The notes: generated by a model not told the origin, from the sequence alone. Counted from the first letter of the stretch, positions 22,740 through 33,428 are shown. The stretch is DNA of 64,000 bases from Bursaphelenchus xylophilus (GCA_904066235.2 CAJFCV020000005.1:9109501-9173500), one strand, 5' to 3'. Numbers and translations: made by a program.

Positions 22740-22955
22740 TGAAAGGCACCACTTTGCGGGCAGCTAAAAGAACCACGGAGATTCTACGGGCATGTTTGGA
22801 AATCAGCGCAAATTTACAAAGTGAAATTCTAACGATGGATTTGTCAGTCAAATTTCTATCATTACACGACGGTAGAAAAAGCGAAATTCTAATCGCTAAA
22901 TGTTGGCTGCCCGCAAAGTGGTTGCCCGCAAGAGTCGCGACACCCCAAGCTATTA
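22740..22955. repeat. GCGGGCA-ended repeat, copy 1
   Basis: Begins CTTTGCGGGCAGCTAAAAG and ends GGCTGCCCGCAAAGTGGTTG, then CCCGCAAGAGTCGCGAC, so the termini are inverted. Internal landmarks (GGGCATGTTTGGAAATCAGC, AAATTCTAACGATGGATTTG) recur in copies 2 and 3. Confidence 0.6.
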
Positions 22956-23455
22956 GGCAGTCTTTGCAGACAACAGCACAGCTAGAACAAGGCGAACAAA
23001 AAAAAGCGAAAAAATATCGTATTGTCGACTACCGTATTGACGGCAAAATTGCTGGCTCCATCAGTCGTATTCATCATCTCTTAGGCACGTGTGTTATCTC
23101 CTGATCGCCCTATTTATTTGTTTTAATCTTTATGAACCTTAACTGCCCTTATCGTTGGGGTTGTGTCTTGTCTTTTAGAGTCTGAAGTCCCGGTGGATTT
23201 AATTATTTTGAATTCAATTAAACGCAAAATTAAACGTCTGCATTCTGGAAGTATTTAAACAGACCAGTCATCTTCTTGGCGCTTCTTTATTTGCGGTGTT
23301 CTATGCTTTAAAAATTAAGGAAGACCTGGGAGGGCCGGGTCATGGGTAAACTTTCGGATTGGTCTATGATGTTTGACTTGTTTCGCAACTTGAAAACTAT
23401 GGTCAAAAATCGCTTGAAACTTATTCGTGGGTTTTGCTATACACATGAGACAAGC

Positions 23456-23516
23456 TGCGTTGGGATGTAGCCTGACTACGTCGCTACGCGACTCGTCAGC
23501 CTACATTCCCAACGCG
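23456..23516. repeat. Nested hairpin
   Basis: Outer arms GCGTTGGGATGTAGCCTGAC and its near reverse complement GTCAGCCTACATTCCCAACG enclose a second hairpin GTCGC-TAC-GCGAC. The structure ends just before the telomere-like tract. Confidence 0.65.
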
Positions 23517-23542
23517 GGTGTGCGCGCAAAGCGCCACCAAAT

Positions 23543-23640
23543 TAACCTAAGCCTAAGCGGCTAAGCAGCCTAAGCAAACTAAGCCTGAGCTAAGCCTAAG
23601 CAGCCTAAGCGGCTAAGCAAACTAAGCCTATGCGCTAAGC
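23543..23640 (+). repeat. Degenerate telomere-like GCCTAA tract
   Basis: About 13 irregular units of CTAAGC/GCCTAAGC in 98 bases, including GCCTAAGCCTAAGC, interleaved with CGG, CAG and CAAA variants. The nematode telomere repeat is TTAGGC (complement GCCTAA), so this may be a degenerate interstitial telomeric tract, or a simple repeat that happens to resemble it. Confidence 0.55.
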
Positions 23641-23644
23641 ACCG

Positions 23645-24295
23645 CGCAGTGCACCTTATAAACTCACAGTGAACCTTCTCACCGCACAGTGCACTCGCGA
23701 AAACCCGGAGAAAATAAAAAAATTTCGAACCCGCGCGAACCCAACCGATATCGCCCTCGGAAAAATACTGGGACCCGAAATCGACGAGAAAGCTAGAGAA
23801 ATTTTTGCTCTCTCACGAAAATGCAAACTCAACTTTTGCCACGCCCCTTTTTCCACGTTGCGACACGGTTTGCACAGTGCAATCTTGCCAAACGAAGCCT
23901 TTCCCAATTTGCACCGTGCAAAATTTGTTGGCGGAGTGTCGCAAAATATTTTGCAGACACTCCCCTTCGAAACCTGAAATTTGGAAAAATTTGCACAGTG
24001 CAATCAACAAAAAAGCCTACGTTCGTAGGCTTTTTTCATTTCGCACAGTGCGAAAAACACCCTCCAAACGTTTTCCCAGGCACCCCCCTTTTGATTTTCC
24101 CACTTTCCCCCCAGACGCACCGTGCACTCTGCATTTTACCCAGAGAGCTAGGCTTTTTCTCAATTTGCACAGTGCGAATCCCAATTTTGGCTTTGTCGCT
24201 GCGCGAATTTTGGCTTTGTCGCTGCGCGACAAAGCAAAAGAAAAAATCCGCACAGTGCATCCTTTCGAAAGTGTTTTTGCACAGTGCGGAGGCCC
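23645..24295. repeat. Array of CACAGTG palindromes (GCACAGTGC)
   Basis: At least ten copies of GCACAGTGC or close variants (GCACCGTGC, GCGCAGTGC) occur in about 650 bases, near 23646, 23683, 23874, 23913, 23993, 24045, 24113, 24166, 24250 and 24279. The region is less AT-rich than its flanks and has overlapping open frames on both strands, none of which I recognise; these probably reflect the base composition. It also holds the hairpin at 24009-24036 and a direct duplication of TTTTGGCTTTGTCGCTGCGC at about 24183-24230. Confidence 0.6.
24009..24036. repeat. Perfect terminator-shaped hairpin
   Basis: AAAAAAGCCTAC, loop GTTC, GTAGGCTTTTTT: 12-bp arms with a 4-base loop. It would look like a rho-independent terminator in a bacterium; in a nematode it is simply a short perfect hairpin in repeat DNA. 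Confidence 0.7.
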
Positions 24296-24327
24296 CCGCG
24301 CTCGGTCCCTTTTTGATTCCGAGAGAG

Positions 24328-24400
24328 CCACCCATGGCGCAGTGGGTAGCGCGGAAGTCTGGCAATCTGAAGTCCCCGGAGGTTCAATCCCCCGGAAAAA
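24328..24400 (+). pseudogene. tRNA-like sequence (Met-like D arm), probable tRNA pseudogene or SINE head
   Basis: TGGCGCAGTGGGTAGCGCG matches an A box with a fully paired D stem (GCGC/GCGC), close to eukaryotic elongator tRNA-Met, and GGTTCAATCCC is a B box at normal spacing. The anticodon position would read GGC. The T stem pairs 3 of 5 and the acceptor ends do not pair; the 3' side runs into poly-A. It is unlikely to be a working tRNA. Confidence 0.5.
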
Positions 24401-26149
24401 AAATTATACCACGTTGTAGTACAATTAGAGGGCCGTCATATTTTGGGTTTTTTACCCAAAAGTTTTGACTTTTTCGGGGTGAAATAATTAATGGAAAATT
24501 TGGCCAGAATTAAATTCGGCCAGACCGTATTTTAGAAAAATATGCAGATTTTTACACTCCTCCTGATCGAGTTTTCAATTTCCGAACGATTGAGCCAGGT
24601 CCTGTCTTCGTATCTCTACTCGTTCAAAAGTTACGGTACTTTTTATGTTTACGATGTTACAGTAACTCGGTTTCAAGAAATGGCGGAAACGCGTCAACTT
24701 TTGTTTTGAAGAGCTATTTAAACTCAGTAGAATGCTTTTTGAGGCGGGTGGATACGATCAAAATTGGCCGAGATACTGTATTTTTAAGCCAGATACCTTG
24801 TTACAGTAATCCCTCGTGTAGCGACAGACCTGGAACCGTGAAATACACCTTGAAAGACGTGTAATGACGAGTACTACCAGTGCTGTGAATTTTGTCCGGC
24901 GCGATTGCGTCAACGCTGAGAAAATGGCGGAAAAGCGCCTTACGGCGCAAAAGCTACCGTAACCCACAGTAAGCCGAAAAAAATCGGCGAGATAGGAGGA
25001 CTATGATACCACTTGTGATGGTGATTTTTCACGTAGATTCAGAATTTGGCATCAGAATTTGAAATTTCCTTCATCTACACCTGTAGCCTAAGGGTGAAAA
25101 AATTGAAAATGTTACAGTAGCCGTAGTTTTGAATTTACATGAAAGAATCCAATTAGAAAGTTTGAAAGGAATAGAAAACACGTCCGATAAAGAAAGAATG
25201 GTACTCGGCGCTCGTTTCGCTCGCGAGATGTTTTTGAGTATGTCACAAAATCACTTCGCGAATTGTTTAGAACCGGGGACTGTAACCCGCCGTCCGAAAA
25301 CCACTTCAGGCGCTTCCAAAAAACGCTCCGCAACTTTCCATGGCAGCGATTTTTGATTAAGGTCCTAGTTCCGGAGATACGAAAATCGGATTTTGGATTT
25401 GAAATCCGGATATAACCAATATGCAAATTTTTGTTCAAAAAGCATGTCAGATTTGGAGTCAGCGTGAAAAATGACCCACAGTGCATGAAGGAAACGTGTG
25501 GATAGCTGGCCGTTTTCATGTCGAATCGTTTTTGACTTTTTGGAACCTTCCAGTCCCGAGAGCCGCCCGCGATGGGGACACGACCGCGTTATGTAGAAAT
25601 TTCTGAAAATCTATTTGAAGTGTTTTGCAAGAGATCTATCGGAACGGGACCTGGCTAACTATCTTTAAAAAGCCGCAAAGGTGGCTCAAAAAAGGGGTAC
25701 TTTTTAAAAAGTCGGTTTTTTGCAATTTTCAAAATGACACTCCAACTATGGTGAAAAAACGAGTACCATATTCAGGTGTAGAATTTCATTCCACGAATTC
25801 TGAAAAAAAAATCGGCAGCATAGCTCCAAAAAGAAAGAAGAAAACTCGATTTTTCAGTACCGACCGGTCGATAATGACAGCCACTAAAAAAAAGTCATTT
25901 GGGTATCACAAAGAGTAAAAAAAAGAATGTATGGAAAAAAAAGTGAAAAAAATTGAAGTTAAGAGGAAACGGTCAGAAGCCCTTAATGTAGAGGGGGCGC
26001 GGCGGAGCGCGGCTCCCGAAGATACTGAAAGTAGAATGTCGGTAGCAATTCTTTAATTCATCCTATCGTATTTTAAGTTAAAATTCAGGGTCGTTGTATA
26101 GGCAAGTCCGTAGTTAAAAAATCGAAAGTTAGCATGTTTTTTCGTCAAG
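24401..26149. other. Gene-free stretch with recurrent GTTACAGTA-type motifs
   Basis: Repeated GTTACAGTA/GTTACGGTA/ACAGTAA words (about 24632, 24655, 24780, 25108) suggest old repeat copies. Open frames such as 25625-25918 are lysine-rich low-complexity and not convincing as genes. Confidence 0.35.
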
Positions 26150-26612
26150 TAATAGGGTAATTGAGTGGGGTAAGAATTTTACAAGAAGTTTCAGCGTTTT
26201 GTATCTGCTCCTGGTATTTGATGACAAAACTTGACCTTTCGGGCAGCTACCATGAAGATTCTGCGAGCATGTCTAGAAATTAGCCAACCTGCCCACAGAA
26301 AGAAATTCTAACGATGGATTTGGCAGTTATATGTTGTGAATTAAGTTACCGGGTGTATAAGTGGCTTGAATAATTACCATAACGTTAATAAGGCATTTTT
26401 AAAAGTTCAAAAAACATTTTTTAAAGACAAACTTTCATAACTTTGAAAGCGGTGGATGAATTCAATATAATAGATTCGTATAGTTATCAGTACTAGGAAA
26501 TTGCTAATGCAAAATTTCTATCATACTACGTGGATTGCGGTAGAATAAATCATAATTCTAATAGATAAATGTTAGCTGCTCGCATAGTGGTTGCCCGCAA
26601 AAGGCGCGACAC
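26150..26612. repeat. GCGGGCA-ended repeat, copy 2
   Basis: Begins near TTGAGTGGGGTAAGAATTTT, passes through CTTTCGGGCAGCTACC, AAATTCTAACGATGGATTTG and TAAATGTTAGCTGCTCGC, and ends TGGTTGCCCGCAAAAGGC followed by GCGAC. It shares these words with copies 1 and 3 but has extra internal sequence. Confidence 0.6.
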
Positions 26613-28754
26613 GATTGACCGCACTATACCGGACCCAAAGACTGTTAAAGCTCTTGGCTTCCGTTGCAAAGCGCAAGCTTAAATCTTGAACAATTAATGA
26701 GTTAATTTTCATTTTATGTAATGCATAGCCTAATCTGTCCTATAAGACGCATAAGCAAAGGTTAATCGATATCTATGCAAAATTGAACACTTAAGTTTTT
26801 CTTTCAAAAGTTGCTTTTGAGCTCTGCAGTTTGCATTTCCGTATATGTCATCGAATCTCAACTCCAGTACAAACCGTAATACGATTACGTGTCCTTACAT
26901 AATTTTCTGCAATTTCCGTAGTTTATGATGTGAAATTGCATTTTTTGTTCCACTGTCACGGCTAAATACGAAGAACTTTGGTCAATTTTTCCGCAGGTGT
27001 CTTACGTATATACATAAGTAACAAATCTCATTTCTCCGTCAGAATCTCGAGTTTTGTTTTCCTATCCGCACGTTGGGCGAGCTCGTTATGACCGTCGCCG
27101 TCAATGCCCTTCCTTATTTGCAGTTGAGACCTTACGACTTTGCACCAAAGATTTTATGGTCTTCGCGAAAAAAGAGGTAATGAATAATGGGAAATCGGTA
27201 AAAATAGATGGCGAATAGGGGTTTTGGATTGTTCTGGAAGCATTTGAGGTCTATTTCGAAATGGTTTGGGGATGTTGGAAAGTGCCGGTTAGATTTTTTG
27301 GGACGAGAAAAACCGGTCGGTTAATAGTTGTCTGTCATCAAAGATAGTAGCGGGAAAAGTTTCAGTTTATACTCGGTCGAACAGGCGCTAAAATAAGCTT
27401 GAATATGGTAGCAAAAAGCATTTTTTCAGTCTGTCATGAAAATAGTGCGGGTCATCGCAACCAAATACCCGCAATTTCTTGACGTGCGACAACCCGCCAC
27501 TATTTTACCCGACAGGCTAATGGTATCAAAAAGTAGTTCACAGGCGCAAACATGATGATTTTTTGGCAGTGGAAGTTGTTGAGATTCTGCAGGATTTTCT
27601 TTGGTGACACTTTTGGTTTTGACCTTTTGCCTTCATTGATATAATTTTTCGGCTGTGCAACATATATATTTTCATTCCGTCTTGCCTTTGTTTCTACAGT
27701 TTCTGCTCCTTGGGTTGTCTTGGAAAATGTAGTCAAATATTATTGGCCCGCCCTCCAAAGATTGAAGCTGCATTTCCAAACAGCTCTGAAATGTTTGTCC
27801 GTTTGTTATTAAAAAATATTGAGTATATCTATGTAGCACATCTCGGTTACGGTTTTTATCTACAATTTACGTGATTCACTTAATCTGGAATTGAAAAAAT
27901 AACATGTCAAGTGTTCAATAAATGCTTATTTATGGGGGTCTCCGCCTTTGTTAGGGCACGCGTACTATGATTGATCTCAAAGGTGCCAAAATAAATACAT
28001 TATACGTATTAGTCCTTTGATCTTATGACATTATCGTGAGACTCATTCAACTCTGTTTATATCGTATTTTCTTTGTTAAATAAAAAAGCTACGACAACAT
28101 GCTTTTTTGTGTCACCTTGGGTGGCAACAAACATAGCAGAGGCCGGTCTTATCCGTCCCGGGTTTCGGAAGTTTCTAAAAGGGCCGGTCCAAGCTTTTCT
28201 GGTGTCGGCCTTTAGCTCGACTTAATTTTGCAGGCCCGGGTTTTAGGCCCGATATGCCAGGGGCCCAAAAATTCTAAAAGCCCGACCCTGTAGCCATGTC
28301 ATCGTGGCAATTTTAACAGCTAGTTGAAAGTCTTCAACAAGAAGAATTGCCTCTTCTGATCTTCCAAACCTCCGTTACTTTTTCCCAGTCTATCCGAAAG
28401 ATCCTATTACTATTTCAAATAGTCGACCACTTTTAATGCGTTCTATTACCCTGAAAATTAACTTTCTTACCCCCCGCTCTTTAATAATCAACCAACCACG
28501 CGCTTCCCAGAATTCCCCCCAACCTTCCGTATATTCCCCATAATTCCCTTCGACATGTTATAAACGTTGGACCGCTACGATGCTAATTTCCGCTCGGTTC
28601 TGGCGAAGGTTGTGAAAGCAAATTAAGTGAGATATGAAGATAATTTCTCGGTGCACTGTTTGTTATTCATGAATGCATTCGGGTTGTTTTGGATCCGGTC
28701 GAATTTCCGCTCGGGAGGGTCAAAAGTTGAGGTTTGGTGCGCGAATCGTCAAAG
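26613..28754. other. Gene-free stretch
   Basis: Apart from the inverted repeat at 27430-27518 I see only AT-rich DNA and a tract rich in GGGCCGG/CCCGGG words near 28140-28290 that looks like an old repeat. Confidence 0.35.
27430..27518. repeat. Short inverted repeat (MITE-like)
   Basis: The left arm CTGTCATGAAAATAGTGCGG and the right arm CCGCCACTATTTTACCCGAC are near reverse complements over about 33 bases, with a 20-base loop. Confidence 0.5.
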
Positions 28755-29075
28755 CAATTGGGTAATTGAGTGGGGTAAGAATTTTGCCAGAAGGTTTAGC
28801 GTTCTTTGTATCTGCTCGTGGTTCCATTTGATGACTAAACTTGACCTTTCAGGCAGCTAGGAAAACCGCGGATATTGTTCGGGCATGTTTGGAAATCAGC
28901 CAAAATTTGCTTACAAAAGGAAACTCTAACGATGGATTAGTTTACTGGTGTATGAGAGGTTTGAATAGTTACCACAAGAATAACGAGGCATTTTCTGAGG
29001 TTCAGAAACCATTTTTTTAAAACAAACTCCTATAACTTTGCAGATTGGTTGGCCGCAAGAGTCGCGGCGCACATT
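28755..29075. repeat. GCGGGCA-ended repeat, copy 3
   Basis: Starts TTGAGTGGGGTAAGAATTTT, continues CTTTCAGGCAGCTAGG, GGGCATGTTTGGAAATCAGC and CTAACGATGGATTAG, and ends TTGGCCGCAAGAGTCGCGG. The order of words matches copy 2, with the middle deleted. Confidence 0.6.
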
Positions 29076-30304
29076 TGATAGGGCACCATCACCTTTGAGT
29101 CTGAAAAGACCGGCAAGTCTTGCCGGCATGGTCAGATTTTTACCACGGTCAAGCTGAGCCAGTCAGGAATAGATTTGTATCAGCATTATGTGCTTAGAGC
29201 TTTATAAAAAGGAAAGAAGTCGGGTAAATTTTAGCGAATGGACCTGGGCCACTTAAGAAATTTTTGTTCGCCTCTGTTACGCAAATTGAAAATTTTTAAA
29301 ACCCATTACAAGAGTACCAGTGCAAAATGGGACTACAAACCATTTTAAGAAATAAATAAATCTTTTCTTTCTTGGAAATTATATGTAGTGACGTATCTTC
29401 GATACTTTGCAACTTACATATACCCGTTTGGGTTCCTGAGACAAAATTAATCCGGCCTATAAGACAAATTGGCAATTGGAAGCTAGCGTGAGAAAGACAT
29501 ATTTGATGTTTTTGTTGTCCCCGAATATCCGGCATTTTGTTGCAAAAAAAATGCCGGATATTCAGTGAAAAATTTAGGTTCATTCAGCGGAATGGAATTT
29601 GTAGTACTGTGTGTATTCTGTTCTCTATTTGCATCTGTAAATGTAATTACCGCATTGTACGGAAATATAATTACATACAGAAGTAATATCACTTGTCTAA
29701 ACACCTGTCAAAAAGTCGTGTTGCAAATTGCACGTCTCACCTATACAGATCCTTTTAACTGTGTAATTCTTTGGTTTAATTTTTTTTTATTTTTGCTCGA
29801 TTACCCCATGTTTGAAACATTATGGTTAGACGGGTAATATTCTGAAGAAAAATTGTATGGCAAAGGATCAAAGACATTTTTCGGCAACCCAGGGAGTCTC
29901 CCTCCTCGTTTCGGCACTTCGCACACCCAGTATCGAACAAATTCACACGAAATGTCACAACAAAATTTTTCGTGTGGTTTTTCGAAAGAAAAATATTTTT
30001 CTCGAAATTATTTTATTGCTTTTGTCAGTTGTGACACTTCGTTTGGACGAAACTCAAAAGTGGGCGAGAGACATTTTTGTTCTATTTCGGTTTGCCGTAC
30101 AGCGTTTGTTTCACAGAAGTTTCACTTTATTTAAATTTTACCCTAAACACAAGAGCCTCCAAATTTCATGTCCTTTGCGCAGTCTAATACCATCCACCTA
30201 GATCATGGTGCCTCTCCTTTCCGTTCGCCTGACCTTACGCGATTTTACTCGATCTTAAATTCACGTGGAATCAACGTAATAGAATGTAGAAGCAGTCACG
30301 TTTC
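29076..30304. other. Upstream region of the receptor gene
   Basis: It contains a perfect 16-bp-arm hairpin at 29523-29563. A hydrophobic open frame (29591-29837) could be a small exon but has no recognisable homologue or clear splice sites, so I do not call a gene. Confidence 0.3.
29523..29563. repeat. Perfect hairpin, 16-bp arms
   Basis: GAATATCCGGCATTTT, 9-base loop, AAAATGCCGGATATTC. Confidence 0.8.
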
Positions 30305-30307
30305 AGG

Positions 30308-33300
30308 ATGATAAAGAAAGTCTCGATCGACGCGCAAGAGCGTGTTTGGCTGACCGAAGCCACCGACGCGGAAGGTGATGCCGATACAGAAGAGACGGAA
30401 GAATCGTTGTCTTCATCGGAAACCCCAACCAGTGACCAGGTCGTCAACGAAGAGCAGATCAAGAAAACGCAGCGTCGAATCATGGGAGTTTTTGTGATCT
30501 ATGTGGGAAGATTATGCGGAATTCATCCGGTAAAAGCGCCGTATTTCTGTAGCACAACTGAATGCAAAAAATTGAAGTGAGCATTTTTTGAGTCATCAAT
30601 TTTTAATTTTTTGAAACAATAGTTTAAAAAATATAATAAATTCAATTTTTTCAGATTCCGCGATCGTCTGAATCTCTGGGATATCCTCATTTGTCTGATC
30701 AATACGTTTGTTTGTTTGAATCACATTTACATTCGAATATTTTCCTCCAATTCCAAAGGGCTGTGGGCAAGTAAAGACCGAGCCAAATGGCTTCAAACCC
30801 TTGTTTCGTAAGTTCCCCTGTTGATTATAGAAAAATAAGCAAATATTTCGAAATTCCCGATCTATGAAATCCCAAAGAGCTATTTACCAAGCCAAAATTT
30901 CAAAACTGACAGCACTTATTAGCGTCAAAAAGCTAAGTAACAAATTTTATTGTTTTCAGATCAAGCGCCCCTTTATTGGTGATTATGGCGACTTCCATAA
31001 CTTCGCCGGGGATGGACCGGCTACTCTACCTTATGTCCAATAAAAAGCAAGACATTATCGATTCGAACAATAAGCAACGGATTCGAAGATGGACCTCGAT
31101 CATGTTTATTTTGAACATCTCTTTTGGACTGGTCATGCTCGTTCATTTTTCACAGGTAAGCGCGCATTCGCAGAGTTTTCTGGCCACGCAGAGTTTTCTG
31201 GCCACGCAGAGTTTTCTGGCCACGCAGAGTTTTCTGGCCACGCAGAGAGGGCTCGTAACGGCATTACGTGAATAATGGGATATTGAAATGAATGTAATAC
31301 GCGTTTTAGTACCATAGAGTAACGACGGAATGAAATGGGGATAGGTTAGTTCAAAATCCGAGCCATATTGGCCAAAAAGCGTTAGGAGCCCCGGTATACC
31401 TTCCAAAAAAATGTTAGCCAGTTGTCAAACCGACCAAGACTTTTGACGGGCTGATTCTACGCGGTAATACATGTTTCGGCATAATTTTCCGAATGGCATT
31501 AGCCGTTTTTTGATAGCTCTTACCAACCCTTAGATACATCAATTTTCCATGAGGTAGGTATACTTTCTATGTTTTTGTCGAACGAAAATTTTGCAATTTT
31601 TTCAGGTACTAACCCTCGACTTTATTCACTACAACTTTCATCGGACCAACGTCCTCGACAATGACTTTCTTTTCCTCGATGGCGAAGTCAAAGACGTCAT
31701 TACTAACGTAAGTCTAACCACTAACATTGAACACTGAAAAGTCATGTTTTGCTCATTAAAATCTCTTTAGTTTCTCCTCGAAGTCGACCGACGATACTAC
31801 AACTTGATGGCATTTATGGTAATGAAAGTCCCTCAGGTCATGATCATGATGATCGCTATTGAAAATGGATTGATGTTTGCGGAAGCGCAGAGGGTCATCG
31901 GCCGAAAAAAGCTGACTAAAGACAGATTGACCAAGTTTTTCGAGGTGAGAAAGTGAAAAGAAAACCCTGAATTTCAACGGGTTATGAAATTTTCTCTAAC
32001 ATACAGTTGTCCAGTGTCAAAAAACTTACCATTTTGCATCCGGGAAGTATCAAAAAATGTAGCAAAATGCCTCCCTCTCCAAGTGAAAAAACTCCCTTTT
32101 GAAGGGCAATCCCTTTCCCTCACAAAAAGAGCAACTTTTTTTTATGTTACTTGTACTACGGGGATTGTTTGTTGTTTGGAAAAGGGTATATATTTATTTG
32201 ATACAGTGTAGAGGAGAAAAAGCTCTATCAAATAAATATATTCCATTTGCCAAGGAACAAAAAAGCCTTGTAAAACAAAGCAATCAAAAAACGAACGAAC
32301 TTTCTGGACGACCTAATAGCTGAGATACTTTTTGATACCAAATTTTGGTTTGACCTTGATCTTTTATTCTATCTTCATCCAATGGAGGCTTTCACTGCTT
32401 GTGGTTAGGAAACTTTGAATTTGTTTACAAGATGTGGTACTTACAGTATTACACTTTTTTTCAGGAATTCCGACGAGTCGAGCGGATCCAAGCCCAATCC
32501 GAGCACACCTTCAACCGCACAGTTTTTGTCATCCTCAGCGCCAAATTAGCCGACATGACTCTGCGTTGGTACATTTTGATGCGCTATTTCACCAGCCCCT
32601 ATCGGCCAAATGCCGAGCCCAATATGGCGAAGCTGGTTATTGGCGAGACCCAAACAGAGCGGTGGAACGACGAGTTCTGGGAATATTTGGAGTTCTCCTT
32701 GCTTTTAATCGGCTGGCTAATGAGATTTGTTTGGACGATGATGTTCGTCCTGTCCTTAATATACTGTAATGAAAAGTCGAGGGAAGCGTTGCCGCTGATT
32801 CTGAATAAATTAGCGCCGGATGATGCGAAAAATGTAGTAAGTTATCAATAGGTTAAAATTACCCTACATATCAATCTCCTAATGGTAAAAAAAACTAATT
32901 TTCCAGAAGGACCAGCTGATTCAAAAGTTCGGAGATACGAGTTGGGGCCTAACAATGGGCAAATTCATTCACATGGACCGATCTGCTTTGCTGACGGTAA
33001 GTAGGCGAGACGACAATCTTAAAAACTCCCAGAATTTGAAGCGTTGTACAGTGGCGGGCATGATCCAGTCATAAAAAAACGTACCATTTTGCTTCCGAGA
33101 AGTATCAAAAACGCAGCAAAATACCTCCCTATCCAAGCTAAATGACTCCAATTTCAAAGGCGCCTTTTTTGTGTTTTTGTGGGTGCACTCTTCGAAACAA
33201 AATTTTTTAGTTGGAGAGGGAGGTATTTTGCTACATTTTTGAAACTTCCCGGATGCAAAATGATACATATTTTGCCACTGGATCATGTCCGCCACTTTAG

Positions 33301-33428
33301 GTGACAAAAATACATATTGAAAAGCGAACCAAAATGACTAATTGTGATTTTTTCAGATGGTCTCAATTGTCTTTACAGTTGTCGCAGTCTGGTTGCAGAT
33401 CAGCCACAACAGCGGCGATCGAGTTTAG
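30308..33428 (+). CDS. Gustatory-receptor-like multi-pass membrane protein (GUR/EGL-47 type)
   Basis: Exons 30308-30576, 30655-30807, 30960-31155, 31606-31707, 31771-31944, 32465-32836, 32907-32996 and 33357-33428 give 475 residues. The N-terminus is an acidic cytoplasmic-looking tail (DAEGDADTEETEESLSSSE) followed by about seven hydrophobic segments, the last being MVSIVFTVVAVWLQIS. The C-terminal stretch FIHMDRSALLTMVSIVFTVV recalls the signature of the insect gustatory receptor superfamily (F.xD...L....TY.V.L.QF), which nematodes represent by LITE-1, GUR and EGL-47 proteins. A role as a sensory or modulatory channel-like receptor is inferred. A splice acceptor sits one base before the ATG. 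Introns carry an 18-bp tandem repeat (31170-31241) and two palindromic MITE copies. The exon 6 end could be 32833 or 32836. AATAAA is at 33601-33606. Confidence 0.7.
31170..31241 (+). repeat. 18-bp tandem repeat, four identical copies
   Basis: GCAGAGTTTTCTGGCCAC repeated four times without a mismatch, starting 14 bases inside intron 3 of the receptor gene. Confidence 0.85.
32005..32140. repeat. Half copy of the CAGTG-palindrome MITE family
   Basis: Matches only the left arm of the family (GTCAAAAAACTTACCATTTT, GCATCCGGGAAGTATC) and then breaks off. A separate small hairpin (TATATTTATTTGATA and its complement, 32186-32246) follows. It lies in intron 5 of the receptor gene. Confidence 0.6.
33049..33298. 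mobile_element. Palindromic MITE, CAGTG family, copy in receptor intron
   Basis: The two halves are reverse complements: CAGTGGCGGGCATGATCCAG at the left and GGATCATGTCCGCCACTTT or so at the right, with the shared core GCATCCGGGAAGTATC. It lies in the last intron of the receptor gene (32997-33356). This copy has more mismatches between arms than the others. Confidence 0.7.

Noticed and set aside
23645..24295. CACAGTG words as RAG/Transib recombination-signal heptamers
   Set aside because: No nonamer at 12- or 23-base spacing was seen and the words are symmetric palindromes in a dense array; the heptamer match is most likely coincidence.
24328..24400. Functional tRNA-Met gene
   Set aside because: The D arm is intact but the anticodon is not CAT, the T stem pairs 3 of 5 and the acceptor stem does not pair.
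23821..24468. Overlapping open frames of 200 or so codons in the GC-richer island as genes
   Set aside because: Several frames on both strands are open at once, which reflects base composition, and the same short words repeat throughout.
28763..28785. Possible spliced-leader gene from the word AATTACCCAA (minus strand)
   Set aside because: Only ten bases match SL1, the rest does not, no donor follows at the right place, and the word belongs to a repeat copy also found at 26150.
29591..29837. Hydrophobic open frame as a membrane-protein gene or an upstream receptor exon
   Set aside because: It is short, ends in a stop, and lacks a usable donor or homology; hydrophobic frames are expected in T-rich DNA.
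30308..33428. Bestrophin chloride channel
   Set aside because: The gene has a similar membrane-protein look, but the bestrophin N-terminal motifs (RWKGSIYK-like) are missing and the C-terminal segment fits the gustatory receptor family better.
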